This document shows, piece by piece, positions 56,798 through 64,000 of a stretch of DNA of 64,000 nt. Within the stretch, counting starts at the first letter, position 1. Each line of letters starts with the position of its first letter. The translations under genes were made by a program, and so were the position numbers. The DNA is from Betaproteobacteria bacterium (GTDB lineage Bacteria; Pseudomonadota; Gammaproteobacteria; Burkholderiales; Casimicrobiaceae). The notes under the pieces are model-generated. The model was not told the DNA's origin. It was given only the letters and a program-made list of their open reading frames with translations, and did no database searches. The stretch lies in the NCBI GenBank assembly GCA_016861105.1, contig BOKS01000011.1, positions 112,767-176,766 of the forward strand. The letters run 5' to 3'.

Positions 56798-57280
56798 TCA
56801 GGACCCGTTGGCGTCGCCCATCTGCGACTGCAGGTAGTTCTGCAGCCCCACGCTGTCGATCAGCGCCAACTGCGTCTCGAGGAAGTCGATGTGCTCCTCC
56901 TCCGACACGAGGATGTCCTCGAACAGCTCGCGCGTGACGAAGTCGGACGCGCGCTCGCAGTGCGCGATCGCCTCGCGCAGCATCGGGTGCGCGGCGCGCT
57001 CGAGCTCGAGGTCGCAGGCCAGCGCCTCGCGCACGTTCTCGCCGATCAGCAGCTTGCCGAGGTCCTGCAGGTTGGGGAGACCCTCGAGGAAGAGGATGCG
57101 CTGCACCAGCCGGTCGGCGTGCTTCATCTCGTCCACCGACTCGTGGTACGCGTGCTCGCCGAGGCGCTCGAAGCCCCAGTTGCGGAACATCCGCGCGTGC
57201 AGGAAGTACTGGTTGATCGCCGTCAGCCCGTTGCGCAGCACGGCGTTCAGGTGGCGGAGGACTTCTGCGTCGCCTTTCAT
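56798..57280 (-). CDS. bfr: Bacterioferritin
   Basis: 160 aa four-helix bundle: [49 protein letters not shown] with the heme-ligand Met region [22 protein letters not shown], and [18 protein letters not shown] for the ferroxidase centre. It stores iron as a 24-mer with heme at dimer interfaces. Two short perfect palindromes lie 35-68 nt upstream. No bacterioferritin-associated ferredoxin gene is adjacent. Confidence 0.95.
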   Translation of the reverse strand: MKGDAEVLRHLNAVLRNGLTAINQYFLHARMFRNWGFERLGEHAYHESVDEMKHADRLVQRILFLEGLPNLQDLGKLLIGENVREALACDLELERAAHPMLREAIAHCERASDFVTRELFEDILVSEEEHIDFLETQLALIDSVGLQNYLQSQMGDANGS

Positions 57281-57315
57281 GCGCGGCTCCCGTCGTGGCC
57301 CGGCCGGCACCGCGT

Positions 57316-57348
57316 CGCCGGTACCGGCGTCGTTCAGTCGGCGCCGAC
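57316..57348. promoter_or_regulatory. Two adjacent perfect palindromes upstream of bfr
   Basis: CGCCGGTACCGGCG (57316-57329) and GTCGGCGCCGAC (57337-57348), centred 21 nt apart, two turns of DNA. They could be an operator or a terminator for the upstream gene. GC-rich DNA produces such runs by chance. Confidence 0.3.
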
Positions 57349-57387
57349 CGGGGCCGCGGCCGGGCGGGAGACCGCCGGGAGGGGCGA

Positions 57388-58785
57388 TCAGTCGGCGGCG
57401 AGGACCCGCCGGGCGTCCGCCAGGCGCTCCGCCATGCTGCGCAGCAGTTCCACGTCGTCGCGCGACTCGGCGGACAGCGGCGCGTGGCCGTCGCGTCCAC
57501 GCGCGAGCATCTCGTGCAGGCGGCCGGCCAGCGCCGCGTTGCCCCACTCGCGCACCAGCGCCTCGGCCAGCGCCGGATGCTCGTGCTCGAGCGCCGACTT
57601 CCCGGCGCCGTCGCGCAGGTCGTCGTCGAGCACCTGCTCGAGGTCGCCGACCAGCGGCGAGCGCGCGGGCGGACCGTGCGCCGTGTCGTCGTTCGCCGCG
57701 TCCATCGCCGCCTGCGCGAAGGCTTCGCGGACCCTCGATTCCTCGGCGAGGTCCTGCTCGATGGTGTCGAGGACCGCGTCCGCCGCGCGACGCAGCGCGA
57801 TGAGGTCGTTGTACGCGTTGATCGTGAACCCGCGCCGCTCGCCGTTGCGGGTGTCGTAGAGCAGCCGGTCGAGCAGGCGGCGGCACTCGTGCGTGCCCCA
57901 GCTCAGCGTCAGCTCGCGGACGATGCGCGGGTACGCCTCGAGCCCCGGCTCGCTGCGATCGGGCGGGTACTGCTCCCACGACGGCGTGCGCACGTTGAAG
58001 CGCGCGTGGAACTCCGCGGCGATCTCGCGGAACGCCTGCTCGCGGCCGTGCGTGCGGCACAGGTCGAGCAGCATCACCCACACGGCCGGCATGGGCCGCG
58101 GCTCTGCCGCGAGGTGGCCGCGCAGCACCTCGATCGACAGGTCGACGTGATGCAGCGCGAGGAACGGAGAGGGCGCCGGGGGCGCGGGCGGCGTCGGCAC
58201 AGGCACGTCACGCGCCGCGTCCGCCGCGGCATCCGCGCCCGCGGCAGGGCGCGGCGCCAGGTCTTCCGCGACGTCGGGCGAGGGGATCCCGGCGGGCGCC
58301 GTCCTCCGCACGTCCGGCATCTCCGCCGGGGCCAGCGGCGGGTCGGCGATCGCGCGCCGTGCGGCGGGGGTGCGTCGCGTGCGGATGGCTGCGGGCAGCG
58401 CGAGCGCGAAGTCCGCCGTCTCGACCGGGCGCGAATCAGGGGCTGGCGCGCGGGCGGAGTGGTCCTGCGCGTCGGCCTGCGCGAAGTCGGCCGGCGGCGG
58501 CTGCGGCGCGACGCGCGGCGCGTCCGCATCGCCGCCCGCTTCGTCGCGGCGCTCGTCGCGCGGACGCGTGACCGTGAGCGCGGCGATCGCGACGGCCACG
58601 AGACCGAGCGCGGCGAGCAGCGCCCACGTCGTGTGGCCGGGGACGCCGTCGACGGGCGCCGCGGCCGCGCCCGCGGGATGCAGCGCGAACAGCGCGCACG
58701 CGAGCGCGGGACGAAGCTGCAGCGGGGACGTGCGTCCGCGGGACGGGCGTGCGAAGATGGAGCGCGATGACAAGCTGTGCGGCAC
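57388..58785 (-). CDS. Membrane-anchored protein with conserved C-terminal helical domain (possibly FimV-like)
   Basis: About 465 aa from GTG 58785; start uncertain. A signal-like N-terminus ([16 protein letters not shown]) is followed by a second hydrophobic helix ([19 protein letters not shown]) and a long Ala/Pro/Asp-rich disordered part. The structured C-terminus includes [58 protein letters not shown] (in parts) and [23 protein letters not shown]. The layout recalls FimV-type pilus assembly/polarity proteins, but the match is not firm. It lies upstream of bfr. Confidence 0.55.
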   Translation of the reverse strand: MPHSLSSRSIFARPSRGRTSPLQLRPALACALFALHPAGAAAAPVDGVPGHTTWALLAALGLVAVAIAALTVTRPRDERRDEAGGDADAPRVAPQPPPADFAQADAQDHSARAPAPDSRPVETADFALALPAAIRTRRTPAARRAIADPPLAPAEMPDVRRTAPAGIPSPDVAEDLAPRPAAGADAAADAARDVPVPTPPAPPAPSPFLALHHVDLSIEVLRGHLAAEPRPMPAVWVMLLDLCRTHGREQAFREIAAEFHARFNVRTPSWEQYPPDRSEPGLEAYPRIVRELTLSWGTHECRRLLDRLLYDTRNGERRGFTINAYNDLIALRRAADAVLDTIEQDLAEESRVREAFAQAAMDAANDDTAHGPPARSPLVGDLEQVLDDDLRDGAGKSALEHEHPALAEALVREWGNAALAGRLHEMLARGRDGHAPLSAESRDDVELLRSMAERLADARRVLAAD

Positions 58786-59044
58786 GGTGCGGATCGAGTG
58801 TGCGACGTTGCGCCTCGTGGCGCAAGAACCGTGCACGCGCGGACGAGCGGTGCGCGCGCTGCCGGTAAACTGTTGATTCACGACACGCGCGCGCAGCGCG
58901 CTCCGCCGTTCGCTCCCCACGTGACGTCCGCCACGACTTCCGCGCGTTGCGCGCGCGGGTCCGTTCTGCGCCGCTCCGCGAGCGCGACGCCGTTCCGCGG
59001 CGCGACGGTGGCCTTCCGCTTGTCGCGCACAGGGACGCTCGGCC
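58786..59044. other. Divergent intergenic region
   Basis: 259 nt between the FimV-like gene and the second EamA gene. Neither a clear promoter nor a repeat is recognised, and the FimV-like gene might begin within it. Confidence 0.4.
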
Positions 59045-59938
59045 ATGGCTAGCGAGCGCGAGGACGGCGTGGTCGTGCCCTTCCTGCTCGCGACGACGGT
59101 CTGGGGCTCGACGTGGCTGGCGATCAAGTTTCAGCTCGGCGCGGTCGCACCGGGGGTGTCGGTCGCGTACCGCTTCGCGCTCGCCGCGCTCGTGCTGGCG
59201 GCATGGTGCCTCGCGACGCGCCGCGGCCTCGCGCTCGGCGCGCACGCGCACGCGTGGGCGGCGCTGCAGGGGATGACCTTCTTCGGGCTCAACTACGTCG
59301 CCGTCTACGAGGCCGAGCGGCACGTCCCCTCGGGACTCGTCGCCGTGGTGTTCTCGACGATCGTCTTCATGACGCCGTTCGGCGCGCGCCTCGCGTTCGG
59401 GATGCCGATCGCGTCGCGCACGCTCGCCGGGGCGGCGCTCGGCGTCGCGGGCGTCGCGCTGCTGTTCCTGCCCGTGTCCGGGAACGCGCCCCCGGCGCGC
59501 GAGGCGGCGGTGGGCGTCGCGTGGGCCTTCGCCTCGACGGCGATCGCGTCGGTCGGCAACCTCGTGTCGATGCGCATGCAGCGCGACGGCCTGCCCCTGC
59601 TGCCGGGCACGGCGTGGGGCATGGCTTACGGCGCGCTGGTGGCGGCGGCGGCGGCCGCGCTTCGCGGCGACGCGTGGACGTTCGACGCGCGCTTCGCCTA
59701 CGTCGCCTCGCTCGTCTACCTCGCCGTGTTCGGCAGCGTGGTCGCGTTCGTCGCCTACCTCACGCTGCTGCGCCGCGCGGGCCCGGGACCGGCGAGCTTC
59801 GTCGGCGTCGCGACGCCGCTGCTCGCGATGATGCTGTCCACCGCGTTCGAGGGCTATCGCTGGACGGCGGCGTCCTTCGTGGGGGTCGCGCTCGCCGTGG
59901 CCGGCAACGTCGTGACGCTGCGCCGGTCGCGCGGCTGA
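59045..59938 (+). CDS. EamA/DMT-family transporter (second copy)
   Basis: 297 aa with ten hydrophobic helices. LATTVWGSTWLAIKFQLGAVAPGVSVAYRF at the start and FVGVATPLLAMMLSTAFEGYRWT near the end follow the EamA pattern. It differs clearly from the copy at 55835-56773, so they are not a recent duplication. Convergent with the Bug receptor gene 16 nt away. Confidence 0.87.
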   Translation: MASEREDGVVVPFLLATTVWGSTWLAIKFQLGAVAPGVSVAYRFALAALVLAAWCLATRRGLALGAHAHAWAALQGMTFFGLNYVAVYEAERHVPSGLVAVVFSTIVFMTPFGARLAFGMPIASRTLAGAALGVAGVALLFLPVSGNAPPAREAAVGVAWAFASTAIASVGNLVSMRMQRDGLPLLPGTAWGMAYGALVAAAAAALRGDAWTFDARFAYVASLVYLAVFGSVVAFVAYLTLLRRAGPGPASFVGVATPLLAMMLSTAFEGYRWTAASFVGVALAVAGNVVTLRRSRG

Positions 59939-59954
59939 CGCCCGGTGCCCGCGA

Positions 59955-60932
59955 TCAGTCGAACGTGAGGCGCGACTCGACGACGAGCCGCCGCCAGCCG
60001 GTGAGGTCGCGCTCGATCAGCGCGCCGAGCCGCTCTGGCGCGCCGGGCACCAGCTCGGCCCCCTCGCGCTCCAGCCGTGCCTTGACGTCGGGCTGCGCGA
60101 GCACCTGCCGGACGGCGTCGTTCAGCCGGGCGATCACGTCGCGCGGCGTGCCGACCGGCGCGACCAGGCCCCAGTAGTTGACGACGTTCGCGTCGGGCAC
60201 GCCCTGCTCCTGCCAGCTCGGCACGCCGGGGAGCTGCGGGATGCGCCGCTCGCCGGTGACCGCGAGGACCTTGACGCGCCTGTCCGCGGCCAGCGGCAGC
60301 GTCGCGGGAATCGACGCCGTCATCGCCTGCAGCTGGCCGCCGAGCAGGTCCTTCGTGGCATCCGCGATGCCGCGGTACGGGACGTGCGTGATCTGCGTCC
60401 CCGTCCGCGCCATGAACAGCTCGATGGCGAGGTGGTTGACGCTGCCGGGTCCTGCCGAGCCGTAGTTGATCCTGCCGGGATGGCGCTTCGCGTGCTCGAT
60501 GAACTCGCGCATCGTGGCCACCGGCAGGTCCGGATGCACGACGAACGCGAGCGGGCCCACGGCGATCGGGGCCACCGGGACGAACTGCCGGACCGGGTCG
60601 TAGGGCGCGCTCTTCGACGCGGCCGCCACCGTGGTGAACGGCGAGGCGACGAACAGCAGCGTGTAGCCGTCCGGGTCGGCCTTCGCGACCTCGGCCGCGC
60701 CGATCGCGCCGCCGGCGCCCGTCCGGTTCTCGACGACCACCGTCGCGTTCATCGTCTCGCCGAGCTTCTGCGCGACGTAGCGGGCGACCGTGTCGGTGCC
60801 CGCGCCGGGCGAGAAGGGCACGACGACGCGGATCGGCTTCGCGGGCCACGGATCCGCCGGCAGCGCCGGCCCCGCGGCGAGCGTCGCTGCGGCCGCCAGC
60901 GCGGCCAGGAACGTTCGGCGTCGAAGCGGCAT
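59955..60932 (-). CDS. Bug-family (TctC) tricarboxylate-type solute receptor
   Basis: 325 aa. Signal peptide MPLRRRTFLAALAAAATLAAGPALPA, then WPAKPIRVVVPFSPGAGTDTVAR, VVENRTGAGGAIGAAEVAKADPDGYTLLF, INYGSAGPGSVNHLAIELF and THVPYRGIADATKDLLGGQ, all standard Bug motifs. Bug receptors bind carboxylates or amides; ligand unknown. No TctA/TctB membrane genes are adjacent, so it is an orphan receptor, common in the Burkholderiales. Confidence 0.93.
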   Translation of the reverse strand: MPLRRRTFLAALAAAATLAAGPALPADPWPAKPIRVVVPFSPGAGTDTVARYVAQKLGETMNATVVVENRTGAGGAIGAAEVAKADPDGYTLLFVASPFTTVAAASKSAPYDPVRQFVPVAPIAVGPLAFVVHPDLPVATMREFIEHAKRHPGRINYGSAGPGSVNHLAIELFMARTGTQITHVPYRGIADATKDLLGGQLQAMTASIPATLPLAADRRVKVLAVTGERRIPQLPGVPSWQEQGVPDANVVNYWGLVAPVGTPRDVIARLNDAVRQVLAQPDVKARLEREGAELVPGAPERLGALIERDLTGWRRLVVESRLTFD

Positions 60933-61062
60933 GGAGGCTCCCGTCGTGGAAAGGAGAAGTCTAGCGTCCCGCGCGTGACGCGGCGATGACGATCCCGAGG
61001 CGTCCAGGATCGCGGCGCCGTCCCGCGCGCGCAGCCCGGACCGGCCGCCGCGTGCGCGCCCG

Positions 61063-61920
61063 TCAGTCCTCGTTGTGCTTGGGCACGACGTCCACGTTGT
61101 CGATCAGGCGCGTGGCGCCGAGCTTCGCCGCCCCGAGCACGATGAGCAGGTTCGGGTGGTCGAAGCCCTCCGGGTGCGGGATGCGCAGGCCGAGCCCGTG
61201 CCGGACGGCGATGTAGTCGACGTTCCAGCCGTGGCGCGCGAGCTCCGCGCGGCCGGCCACCTCCAGGTTCGCATAGTCGGTACGCCCGGCGGCGATCCCG
61301 TCGGCGATCCAGCGCAGCGTGCGGTAGAGACGTGGCGCTTCCCGGCGCTCGTCGGCGGTGAGGTAGCCGTTGCGCGACGACAGCGCGAGCCCGTCGTCGG
61401 CGCGGACGGTCTCCGCGGCGACGATCTGGATCGGCATGTTGAACTGCTGGGCCATCCCGCGCACGATCTTGAGCTGCTGCCGGTCCTTCTTGCCGAACAC
61501 GGCGATGTCGGGCTGCACCAGGTTGAAGAGCTTGAGCACGACCGTGCAGACACCGTCGAAGAATCCCGGACGGAAAGCGCCCTCGAGCTCGGTGGCGAGC
61601 GGCGGCGGCTGCACGCGGTAGACCTGCGGCGTCGGGTACATCTCCTGCTCGTCGGGCGCGAACAGCACGTTCACGCCCTCGGCTTCGAGTCCCGCGCGGT
61701 CCTGCTCGATGGTCCGGGGGTAGCGGTCGAAGTCCTCGTTCGGCCCGAACTGCAGGCGGTTGACGAAGATGCTCGCGACGACGCCGTCCGCGCGCTCGCG
61801 GGCGATCTGCATCAGCGACAGGTGGCCGCGGTGCAGGTTGCCCATCGTCGGCACGAACGCCACCTTCCGGTAGGCCGCGAGGCGTTCCGACAGCTCGGCG
61901 GCGGTGTGGCAGATCTCCAT
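61063..61920 (-). CDS. panC: PanC, pantothenate synthetase
   Basis: 285 aa. [26 protein letters not shown] (ATP HxGH motif), [40 protein letters not shown] and [12 protein letters not shown] (KMSKS-like). It joins pantoate and beta-alanine with ATP. VNRLQF replaces the more usual VNPxQF. It starts 34 nt after panB. Confidence 0.96.
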   Translation of the reverse strand: MEICHTAAELSERLAAYRKVAFVPTMGNLHRGHLSLMQIARERADGVVASIFVNRLQFGPNEDFDRYPRTIEQDRAGLEAEGVNVLFAPDEQEMYPTPQVYRVQPPPLATELEGAFRPGFFDGVCTVVLKLFNLVQPDIAVFGKKDRQQLKIVRGMAQQFNMPIQIVAAETVRADDGLALSSRNGYLTADERREAPRLYRTLRWIADGIAAGRTDYANLEVAGRAELARHGWNVDYIAVRHGLGLRIPHPEGFDHPNLLIVLGAAKLGATRLIDNVDVVPKHNED

Positions 61921-61954
61921 GGCGCTTCCTTCGCTGGGGAGTCGTTCGCTGACG

Positions 61955-62794
61955 TCAGAAGCAGTGCTCCGGCCCGGGAAAGCTGCCGTCGCGGACCGCG
62001 GCCACGTACGCGGCGAGCGCCGCCTCGATGGCGTCGTGGCCGGTCAGGAAATTGCGCACGAAGCGCGCGGGCCTGCCGGGCTGGATGCCCAGCGCATCGT
62101 AGACCACCAGCACCTGGCCCGAGCAGTCCGGACCGGCGCCGATGCCGATCACCGGAATGCCGGCTTCGGCGGTGAGGCGCGCCCCCAGTGCACGCGGCAC
62201 GCACTCCACGACCAGCAGCGCGCAGCCGGCGGCCGCGAGCGCACCGGCGTCCGCGAGCAGCGCCTGCGCCGCCGCGTCGGTCTTTCCCTGCACGCGGAAG
62301 CCGCCCAGCGCGTGCACCGACTGCGGCGTGAGCCCGACGTGGCCGCACACCGGCACGCCGCGACGCACGAGGTACTCGACCGTCGGGGCCATCCACGCGC
62401 CGCCCTCGACCTTGACCATCTGCGCGCCGGCCTGCAGCGCCGCCACGCCGGCGGCGTAGGCATCGTCGGCGCGACCCTGGAACGTCCCGAACGGCAGGTC
62501 GGCGATCACCATCGGGCGCGAGCAGCCGGCGACGACGCAGCGCGTGTGGTAGAGCATCTGCTCGAGCGTCACCGGCAGCGTCGTCGCGTGGCCCTGCACG
62601 ACCATGCCGAGCGAGTCGCCGACGAGCAGCACGTCGACGCCGGCGCGCTCGGCGACCCCCGCGAAGCTCGCGTCGTAGGCCGTCAGCATGGCGATGCGGC
62701 GGCCCTGGGCCGACATCGTCGCCAGTTCGGTCGCGCTGACGCGCGGCGCGCGCGGGGCCGGCGCGCCGTAGGGGGGCGTGCTAGGCGTTGCCAA
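61955..62794 (-). CDS. panB: PanB, ketopantoate hydroxymethyltransferase
   Basis: 279 aa. [41 protein letters not shown] (in parts) is diagnostic; [20 protein letters not shown] and [21 protein letters not shown] follow. It makes ketopantoate for coenzyme A. The first 24 residues are a variable Pro/Ala tail. It overlaps the kinase gene by 14 nt. Confidence 0.96.
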   Translation of the reverse strand: MATPSTPPYGAPAPRAPRVSATELATMSAQGRRIAMLTAYDASFAGVAERAGVDVLLVGDSLGMVVQGHATTLPVTLEQMLYHTRCVVAGCSRPMVIADLPFGTFQGRADDAYAAGVAALQAGAQMVKVEGGAWMAPTVEYLVRRGVPVCGHVGLTPQSVHALGGFRVQGKTDAAAQALLADAGALAAAGCALLVVECVPRALGARLTAEAGIPVIGIGAGPDCSGQVLVVYDALGIQPGRPARFVRNFLTGHDAIEAALAAYVAAVRDGSFPGPEHCF

Positions 62795-63425
62795 GGTTGA
62801 AGAACTCCCGCTGGCCGCGCATGCCGCCGATGCGCGACAGCAGTAGCGCGAAGTGGCCGGCGTCGTCCACGAAGTTGAGCCGCTCGCTGTTGACGATCAG
62901 CAGCGGCGCCTCCTCGTAGCGGTAGAAGAAGCGCGCGTAGGCGTCCGCGAGCCGCGCGAGGTAGGTCTCCGGCATCTGCCGCTCGTAGGCGACGCCGCGG
63001 CGGTGCACGCGCTCGACCAGCGTCGCGACCGGCGCCTGCAGGTACACGACGAGATCGGGCACCGGCACCTGCGGCTTGAGGTGCGCGTAGATCTTCTCGT
63101 AGAGCGCGTACTCGTCGTCGTCGAGCGTGAGGCGGGCGAACAGCGGATCCTTGTCGAACAGGAAGTCGGCCACCGTCGGCCGGGCGAACATGTCGACCTG
63201 CGCGAGCCCGCGCAGCTGGTCGACGCGCTGGAACAGGAAGTTGAGCTGCGCCGGCAGCGCGTAGCGCGCCATGTCCTCGTAGAAGCGCGCGAGGAAGGGA
63301 TTGTCCTCGGGGAGCTCGAGGAGGGTGTCGGCGCCCATGTGCTGCGCCAGCGCGCGCGCGAGGCTGGTCTTTCCCGCCCCGATCGGCCCCTCGACGACGA
63401 CGTAGCGGCAGCGCTCGAGTTGCAT
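62781..63425 (-). CDS. Deoxynucleoside kinase family protein
   Basis: 214 aa. P-loop VVVEGPIGAGKTSLARALA, LQRV-type stretch NFLFQRVDQLRGL, ERVHRRGVAYERQMPETYL with the lid arginines. This is the dNK/dGK family that salvages deoxynucleosides. Betaproteobacteria carry it between folK and panB. It shares one base with the folK stop (TGATG). Confidence 0.92.
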   Translation of the reverse strand: MQLERCRYVVVEGPIGAGKTSLARALAQHMGADTLLELPEDNPFLARFYEDMARYALPAQLNFLFQRVDQLRGLAQVDMFARPTVADFLFDKDPLFARLTLDDDEYALYEKIYAHLKPQVPVPDLVVYLQAPVATLVERVHRRGVAYERQMPETYLARLADAYARFFYRYEEAPLLIVNSERLNFVDDAGHFALLLSRIGGMRGQREFFNLGNA

Positions 63426-63976
63426 CAGGGCGGTCGCGGGTGGCTGCGTGTGCGGACGGCGCGCTGCCCTCGCACCCGACGGCGCAGCAGGCGCGCGACG
63501 CCGCGGCCCGGGATGCGCGCTGCGGGGGCGAGGTCGGCGAGCGGGCGGAGCACGAACGCTCGCTCGTGCATGCGCGGATGCGGAAGCTCGAGTGCGCGCG
63601 TCGCCATCCGCAGGCGGCCGAATAGTAGCAGATCGAGGTCGAGCGTCCGCGGCGCGTTGCGCTCGACGGCGCTGCGCCGCCGGCCGTGGCGGCGCTCGAT
63701 CGCCTGCAGCCGCGCGAGCAGGTCGCGTGCGCGCAGCCGCGTGCCGAGCAGCGCGACCGCGTTGACGTAGTCGGGCTGGGGGGCCGCGGTGCCGAGCGGC
63801 GCGGTGGCGTAGTTCGGCGACACGGCGAGGATGCGCGTCCGCGGCAGCCGGGCGAGGTCGCGCAGCGCCGCGGCGATGCGGCGGCGCGGATGGCCCAGGT
63901 TGCTGCCGAGCCCGACGCAGGCGAGCGTCGTCGCTCCCTGCGCGCCCGTGCGCGGGTGCTGCCGCCGGGCGCGCAC
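63425..63976 (-). CDS. folK: FolK, 6-hydroxymethyl-7,8-dihydropterin pyrophosphokinase
   Basis: 183 aa. CVGLGSNLGHPRRRIAAALRDL, SPNYATAPLG, PDYVNAVALL, RTLDLDLLLFG with the catalytic Asp pair and LPHPRMHERAFVLRPL follow the HPPK pattern. Folate pathway. GTG 63976 is the first start in the window; a TAG at 63986-63984 just upstream could be the end of pcnB, the usual upstream neighbour, but only 17 nt of it would be present. Confidence 0.95.
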   Translation of the reverse strand: MRARRQHPRTGAQGATTLACVGLGSNLGHPRRRIAAALRDLARLPRTRILAVSPNYATAPLGTAAPQPDYVNAVALLGTRLRARDLLARLQAIERRHGRRRSAVERNAPRTLDLDLLLFGRLRMATRALELPHPRMHERAFVLRPLADLAPAARIPGRGVARLLRRRVRGQRAVRTRSHPRPP

Positions 63977-64000
63977 GGCCCGCTAGCCGGCGGCGCCGCC

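Noticed and set aside
55835..59938. The two EamA genes as a recent tandem duplication around bfr
   Set aside because: Their sequences differ throughout, including the first helix and the last loop; they are separate family members.
63984..64000. Possible last codons of pcnB upstream of folK
   Set aside because: Only 17 nt and a TAG are visible; gene order suggests it, but the sequence alone cannot support a call.

Overview
The window is very GC-rich, almost fully coding chromosomal DNA from a betaproteobacterium, most likely of the Burkholderiales. The evidence is gene order: kdsD-kdsC-lptCAB-rpoN-hpf-ptsN-hprK-rapZ, mla-ibaG-murA-his-tatABC-degP-petABC-sspAB and folK-dgk-panB-panC. A stand-alone Bug-type tricarboxylate receptor fits too. 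Genus cannot be read from the sequence. No prophage, integrase, CRISPR array or complete insertion sequence is visible.

Layout. 1-2125: the start of an FKBP-type isomerase gene (cut by the window edge), divergent from an unknown PilZ-like protein. 2193-18618 (all minus): a long run, read from high to low coordinates, of kdsD, kdsC, lptC, lptA, lptB (LPS precursor synthesis and export), rpoN, hpf, ptsN, hprK, rapZ (sigma-54 and nitrogen-PTS regulation), a LON-domain protein, yebC, a UPF0145 protein, ruvC, a HAD hydrolase, ruvA, a hotdog protein, ruvB, ybgC, tolQ, tolR and tolA. tolB and pal do not follow tolA. 18709-42804 (mostly plus): a KefB-type antiporter, mlaFEDACB, an ABC-2 exporter, ibaG/bolA, murA, queF, a nearly complete histidine operon (hisGDCBHAFIE), a PH-like membrane protein, a HIT protein and tatABC. 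A DegS/DegP-like protease on the minus strand separates these from the cytochrome bc1 genes petABC. 43119-45804: sspA, sspB, tRNA-Thr(UGU) and an orphan tail-anchored membrane protein. 45886-60932: accessory metabolism (SDR, quinone oxidoreductase, acyl-CoA ligase, MFS and EamA transporters, bacterioferritin, Bug receptor) around dnaE. 61063-63976: panC, panB, a deoxynucleoside kinase and folK.

How it works together. Much of the window builds the envelope: LPS precursor and transport (Kds/Lpt), phospholipid asymmetry (Mla), peptidoglycan (MurA), Tol energisation, Tat export and a periplasmic protease. tatABC lies just before petA, whose Rieske product carries a twin-arginine signal. Many junctions are 1-14 nt overlaps, with GTGA (GTG start inside a TGA stop) especially common, indicating translational coupling.

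The most unusual object is a 195-bp imperfectly palindromic element present twice (3199-3393 and 42801-42995). The copies align without gaps at about 84% identity, carry about 26-bp terminal inverted repeats and have CTAG at both ends. In each case one CTAG supplies the TAG stop codon of the neighbouring gene (tolR, petC). This looks like a non-autonomous transposable repeat that inserts into CTAG and leaves stop codons intact. Other points of interest are structured spacers inside the tol and his operons, a symmetric stop-codon-containing palindrome between tatC and the protease gene, a likely rpoN promoter inside lptB, and shared divergent -10 boxes upstream of dnaE.
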